64,000 nt of DNA from Heliocidaris tuberculata (taxonomy: Eukaryota > Echinodermata > Echinoidea > Camarodonta > Echinometridae). Position 1 is the stretch's first letter; each line of letters starts with the position of its first letter. Positions 59,756 to 64,000 of this stretch are shown one piece after another. Location of the stretch: assembly GCA_025618425.1 (NCBI GenBank), contig CM046845.1, positions 7,183,491 through 7,247,490 on the forward strand. The letters are read 5' to 3'. A program made the translations under genes and the position numbers. Below the pieces are notes generated by a model that was not told where the DNA came from, ran no database searches, and saw only the letters and a program-made list of their open reading frames with translations.

Positions 59756-59985
59756 CGGGGTCTTGTGTTGTGTGGTGTGCTGTGGTAAAGTGGTTTGGTC
59801 ACTTGACTTATTATCAAAAGGTTGAGAGCTCAAAACCGTGTCCAGTGCTTATTATGCTTATGTCGACATACAAAGCATTTTACCTGCAGTTGTCTCTCTC
59901 CTCCCAGGTGTTATATCCGGGTACCTAATGGGAAGGCATTCTTTGAATAAAATTTTTTGCATTCATTCATTCATTCATGCGAGTA
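59756..59985 (+). mobile_element. SINE-like repeat with (ATTC)n tail
   Basis: A degraded tRNA-like head (GTGGTAAAGTGGTTTGGTCA to GGTTGAGAGCTCAAAACC) leads into CTCCCAGGTGTTATATCC and GGGTACCTAATGGGAAGG. It ends with AATAAAATTTTTTGC and an ATTC tandem tail at 59960-59980. The head, body and tandem tail match the general plan of SINEs in this kind of genome. Confidence 0.55.
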
Positions 59986-59989
59986 CCGT

Positions 59990-60680
59990 AATGGTTAATT
60001 TATTTTTTGCCCGCTTTACAAAAAAGTATGCCTACCTCTCTACAATGTTCAGGGCAGTGGCAAGGCATGAGAAAATGTTGAAGATAAAATTTTAGTGACT
60101 TTGGCACCACAAACAGACAATATACACTTTTTATAACACATCAACTTGAAAGTTGTAGCATATAGAGGGAACAAGTGCTTATGTCTTTTAATTTGATACA
60201 ATAATTTACAGCTGTATCGGGTTCAAGGAAGCTACGAAAGACAACAATCTGCAGCTCATATTTTACCAGCATTTAAATGCAACATGTCCATTCACATGAT
60301 ATATCACCAATATTATGTTCGATTGAACCGGTCGCAGAAGTAGAAATCACCCCGGCTAAAGATTGGTGACCGATCGGTTCTCGTGAAAACCAATCATGTT
60401 CGTGCTGTGGTAGCTTACTCTTGAATCGTGAGAACTCTCTCGCTGAGCCACTTGAATTTTAGTACAATGCTCTGACTAGTAGTCAGAAGTATACTTTTAT
60501 TCTATTGTGGCAAAAGTTGTCTTTAAAAGGGTAATTTTTAACTTTAAAACGACTCTGTGATTGCCGAAAAGGGGAAATTTAGGTTCAGTGTTTTGTGTCT
60601 ATTCAAAAAAATATAGAAGAGAAGTTCTCATTCTAAGTTCTTTTGTACAAGTGCAATTTAATCCAATTATATTCTAAACA
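59990..60680. other. Intergenic; no gene recognised
   Basis: A small inverted motif with GATTGGTGACCGATCGGTTC is present near 60361. Otherwise nothing distinct. Confidence 0.3.
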
Positions 60681-60686
60681 CAGCTT

Positions 60687-60799
60687 GGCCCATATTCATA
60701 AATAACCTAATATAAGCTCGTAATGAACAATTTTTGTATGTGGGTACAGTTGATAGCTAGGCCTATATGAATAACTAAAATATTTATGAATATTGGCCC
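60687..60799. mobile_element. MITE, 113 bp, TIR GGCCCATATTCATAAATA
   Basis: GGCCCATATTCATAAATA at 60687-60704 is mirrored by TATTTATGAATATTGGCC at 60781-60798. CTT flanks both sides and could be a 3-bp target duplication. Non-coding. Confidence 0.7.
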
Positions 60800-61196
60800 T
60801 TTTCACTTATATCCTCTTACTCATTGGACGAAAGCTGCTCTTACAATCCGAAAGTTGCCCCATTTTTGCAACAACCAATGTAACCAAGATGGATTATTTT
60901 CCCAGAGATTTTACACATGGTAAATGCCCTTTGTATATAAGTGAAGCTCAACATACACAATGTACCGGAAGGGTGTGGGAATATTCTCTATTTTCGTCTT
61001 CCTTTATCTTTATATGAGGTTGACGGTACTGCCCTACTCTTACAAAAGGAAGCAACTCTGATATTGCACGAATTTCATATTTTTCTAGTTAAAAATACAC
61101 GGAAAATTTTCCAAACACTTAAGTTCTGCTTACAATGTAAAAAATCATGAACATGGCCATGAAGGCCTTCCTGTATGGGTAAATTCTCAGTGTACC
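60800..61196. other. Spacer left of the giant inverted repeat; no feature seen
   Basis: AT-rich, unique and non-coding as far as I can tell. Confidence 0.35.
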
Positions 61197-63379
61197 CTTA
61201 TTGTCTAAACTTTTTTTCTGTTTCAGGGCCATTCTCAGTCACGTGTGTGACCAAAATTCTGGAAAATTGATCATTTAAACCTAATTTTTCAGTATTTGTC
61301 TAGTAGAAGTCTCTCATTTTGGATATTTGAATGACAATCTTTATTATTTTAAATGAAAGTACATCATTTTCTTTCAGAGGTCAAAATAAGGTCGGTCACG
61401 TGTGTGACCTCGCACGAAAAAGGGTCTTACTTGTTGGTATTCAAACCTACTTTTCTTTGTATTTCCCTTTGAGTGCAAGTTTCCACTTTGCATTGCTGTG
61501 TGATGGGATTGCTCTGAACGGTTCGAAAGCAATTTTCCATAAATTCGTGAACATTCTTTTCTTTTAGAGGTGAAAATTGGATCGGTCACGTGTGTGACCA
61601 CTCAAAAAAGGGCGTCCTTTAATTGTCTCCGTAAAAAATATTTGGTTGGGAAATTATTTTTTCTTGTCAAAGAAAATGAAACCCTTTTCATGTAAGAAAC
61701 TGGTGATGTAAAAAAAAATCAGTAAAATGTAATCTGATTTTCCGGCAATGAGGAAAAATTAGATGGTCACGTGTGTGACCGTTTGTTTCAATTTACAAAG
61801 AATGGCCCTTCAGATGTTTTATTTCCTTAAATGTGTGACAAATTTCAGATTAGAGTTACTTCCCTTTGTCAGAGTAGCGCAGAGTATAGGCATTGCCATG
61901 ATTGCAGGCTACCTTCTATACTGCACGTACGTGTGTCCACTTCCGAAAAGCGATACAAAACGCCATAAAGTGATTCTTTGTAGTATAGAAATTAGCCCAT
62001 TGTTTCAAGATATTACAAGGGATATAATAAACGTCGTTATGTATTTTTCAAGCTTTTTTTTTTAGTCCTTAAAAAACATGGTAGTATTCTTAACATGGCT
62101 TAACGAAATTGCACGGTAGAGGTGTAAGGAAACATGCATAATCAGAGTATTTTTGTTTAGATCTACAATTGCGATAAATCGGTTAGGAAGTTGATTTCAT
62201 TAAATCTTTGAGGCTCAACAACTAGTCAATACTACATTCAAATCTCAAAGTAATTTCTTTGTCTTTCATACAAATGAATATTACCTCCTGTTTGAATAAT
62301 ACCGTCCAATCATAACGGATTAATACTAGGTGTTTTGATCGTTAAATTAACGATCAAACACCTAAAGAATACTACCATGTTTTTTAAGGACTAAAAAAGC
62401 TTGACAAATACATAACGACGTTTATCATATATCCCTCGTAATATCTTGAAACAATGGGCTAATTTCTATACTACAAAGAATCACTTTATGGCGTTTTGTA
62501 TCTCTTTTGGGAAGTGGGCACACGTACGTGCAGTATAGAGGGTAGCTTGCAATCATGGCAATGCCTATACTCTGACAAAAGGAAGTAACTCTAATCCGAA
62601 ATTTGTCAAACATTTAAAGAAATAAAACATCTGAAGGGCCATTCTTTGTAAATTGAAACAAACGGGCACACACGTGACCATCAAAACTGTCCTCATTGTC
62701 GGAAAATCAGATTACATTTTATTAATTTTGTTTACATCACCGGTTTCTTAACATGAAAAAGGTTTCATTTTCTTTGACAAGAAAAGAAAATGATGTACTT
62801 TCATTTAAAATAATAAAGATTGTCATTCAAATATCCAAAACGAGAGACTTCTACTAGACAAATACTGAAAAATTAGGTTTAAATGAACAATTTTTCGGGA
62901 TTTTGACAAGAAAAAATAATTTCCCAACCAAATTTTTTTACGGAGATAATTAAAAAACGCCCTTTTTTGAGTGGTCACACACGTGACCGATCCAATTTTT
63001 ACCTCTAAGAGAAAAGAATGTTCACGAATTTATGGAACACTGCTTTCAAACTGTTCAGAGCAATCCAACCACACATCAATGAAAAGTGGAAACTTGCACT
63101 CAAAGGGAAATACAAGAAAAGTAGGTTTGAATACCAACAAGTAAGACCCTTTTTTGATCGTGCCGCAGGTCACACACGTGACCGATCTTATTTTGACCTC
63201 TGAAAGAAAATGATGTACTTTCATTTAAAATAATAAAGATTGTCATTCAAATATCCAAAATGAGAGACTTCTACTAGACAAATACTGAAAAATTAGGTTT
63301 AAATGAACAATTTTTCGAGATTTTGGTCACACACGTGACTGAGAATGGCCCTGAAACAGAAAAAAGTTTAGACAATAAG
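61197..63379. mobile_element. Giant inverted repeat (foldback), 2183 bp, with eight E-box palindromes
   Basis: The left arm (61197-62091, 895 bp) and the inverted right arm (62365-63379, 1015 bp) are very similar, with only a few differences in the roughly 200 bp that I aligned by eye, and enclose a 273-bp loop. The outer ends are CTTATTGTCTAAAC and its inverse GTTTAGACAATAAG. Each arm carries four copies of GGTCACGTGTGTGACC or close variants: 61237-61252, 61394-61409, 61584-61599 and 61765-61780 on the left; 62665-62679, 62973-62988, 63168-63183 and 63325-63340 on the right. The length difference is explained by a 121-bp duplication in the right arm. The loop contains a small hairpin (62328-62363). 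I see no target duplication and no transposase, so it is either a non-autonomous foldback element or a recent inverted duplication. Confidence 0.85.
62785..63325. repeat. 121-bp duplication inside the right arm (62785-62905 and 63205-63325)
   Basis: The two copies differ at about two positions. Only the outer copy has a counterpart in the left arm. The inner copy is bordered on both sides by TTGACAAGAAAA, so it interrupts a sequence that is continuous in the left arm. Confidence 0.85.
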
Positions 63380-63380
63380 C

Positions 63381-63480
63381 AGGGGCGGCGGAGCGTCTTT
63401 CAAAGTAGGGGGGAGGGCACCAGCAAAAAGGGGCACTTGGGGGGGGGGGAGGGGCACCTACAAGAGGTGTGAACATAAAG
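63381..63480. repeat. GGGGCGGCGGAGCG poly-G dispersed repeat fragment
   Basis: Starts GGGGCGGCGGAGCGTCTTTC directly at the right edge of the giant inverted repeat and carries several G-runs. Related fragments occur through the window. Confidence 0.5.
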
Positions 63481-64000
63481 CGAAAAAGGACCATTTTGTG
63501 ACATTGGTATTACCCTATACAGTTTAATTAATATAGTTATCATGCATCACTTCCTTCCTTTTTATTGTGATTCTGGTCATTACTTCAGGCTCCCTAATTA
63601 GCAATTGTGTGTAGGCCCTTATGGTCTAATGATTCATGTGCAAGCGAGCGAAACGAGCGAGCATAAATTTTCAGACTTTTTTTCTAATGCTGAAGTCCTT
63701 ATTTACAGGATATAATGAAAAATGAAAATGACAACGGCAAAATTCATTTTGGGGAATGTCCTATTATCTTTTAATTTGTACATTAACCCTGTCGTTTTCT
63801 TGAGGATTACACCGATATACTTCATGCAATCTGCTTGCTTTCATTATATACTGTAAGAGCGAGCGAGCGTAGCGAGCGAGTTATGGGGACATTTTCATAA
63901 AATATTGCTCTTGCTTGGTGTAAATTATTGGCATATTCGAGCGAGCGGAATGAGATAGCCTTTGTTGGGGGAAGAGGGAGGGGGAGGGGGTGGGCATTGC
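63481..64000. repeat. Segment with spaced GCGAGCG motifs
   Basis: GCGAGCGAAACGAGCGAGC (about 63643), GAGCGAGCGTAGCGAGCGAG (about 63861) and CGAGCGAGCGGAATGAG (about 63939) recur at intervals of about 80-220 bp in AT-rich DNA. This looks like a decayed dispersed repeat associated with the preceding poly-G fragment. No gene is visible. Confidence 0.4.

Noticed and set aside
60400..60470. TGGCTCAGCGAGAG on the - strand, like a tRNA A box
   Set aside because: No B box or cloverleaf follows at the right distance.
61763..62613. Similar peptides readable from both arms of the giant inverted repeat
   Set aside because: The arms are near-identical inverted copies, so shared peptides are expected. 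No protein family or start context is recognised.

Overview
This is an animal (eukaryotic) genomic window. It is AT-rich, full of simple repeats and small inverted-repeat transposons, and its spliced genes are far apart. The one gene recognised with confidence is a Snail-family zinc-finger transcription factor on the + strand. It has coding exon 1 at 44571-44655, a 1.68 kb intron, and exon 2 at 46336-47258. The SNAG N-terminus (MPRSFLVKK), the intron just after it and five fingers identify the family. The density of homopolymer G/C tracts, (CT)n, (TTC)n and (TAG)n arrays, tRNA-derived SINE remnants and GGCGGATCCAG-ended repeats suggests a marine deuterostome invertebrate, most likely an echinoderm such as a sea urchin. 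The species assignment is inference only.

Layout. 0-3 kb: a probable small coiled-coil gene on the - strand (three in-phase exons, 1237 to about 388), with a CCAAT/CRE-bearing, CpG-containing segment at 2.15-2.76 kb that could be its promoter. 3-11.5 kb: no gene seen, but several clear inverted-repeat elements, including two long foldback elements flanked by TTAA (7397-7980 and 9156-9760), a 421 bp element flanked by TTA (8202-8622) and two abutting MITEs (5893-6177). 11.5-16 kb: a GC-rich block without a convincing ORF, then plain AT-rich DNA. 16.4-18.9 kb: two clusters of a near-palindromic TTCGTAATTCCGAA repeat surrounding a perfect AT-rich palindrome and a tRNA-like gene. 19-33.5 kb: dominated by simple repeats, including a pyrimidine minisatellite, a (TTC)n tract grading into a 12-bp minisatellite, and a (TAG)n tract invaded by a TA-flanked MITE that itself carries another repeat. 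33-44 kb: decayed repeats and 3' ends of non-LTR retrotransposons.

44-49.7 kb is the snail locus: promoter with a TATA box and three inverted CCAAT boxes, two coding exons, and a long putative 3' UTR. 49.9-60 kb is again repeat-rich. It includes a tandem duplication in which one copy carries a truncated LINE and the other preserves the empty site. 61.2-63.4 kb is a very large inverted repeat (arms of about 0.9-1.0 kb) carrying eight copies of an E-box-containing near-palindrome, GGTCACGTGTGTGACC. This is the most unusual structure in the window.

No operon-like or co-operating gene set is present. The two genes are about 43 kb apart, and nothing in the sequence links their functions. Most long open frames here are translations of microsatellites and are not genes.
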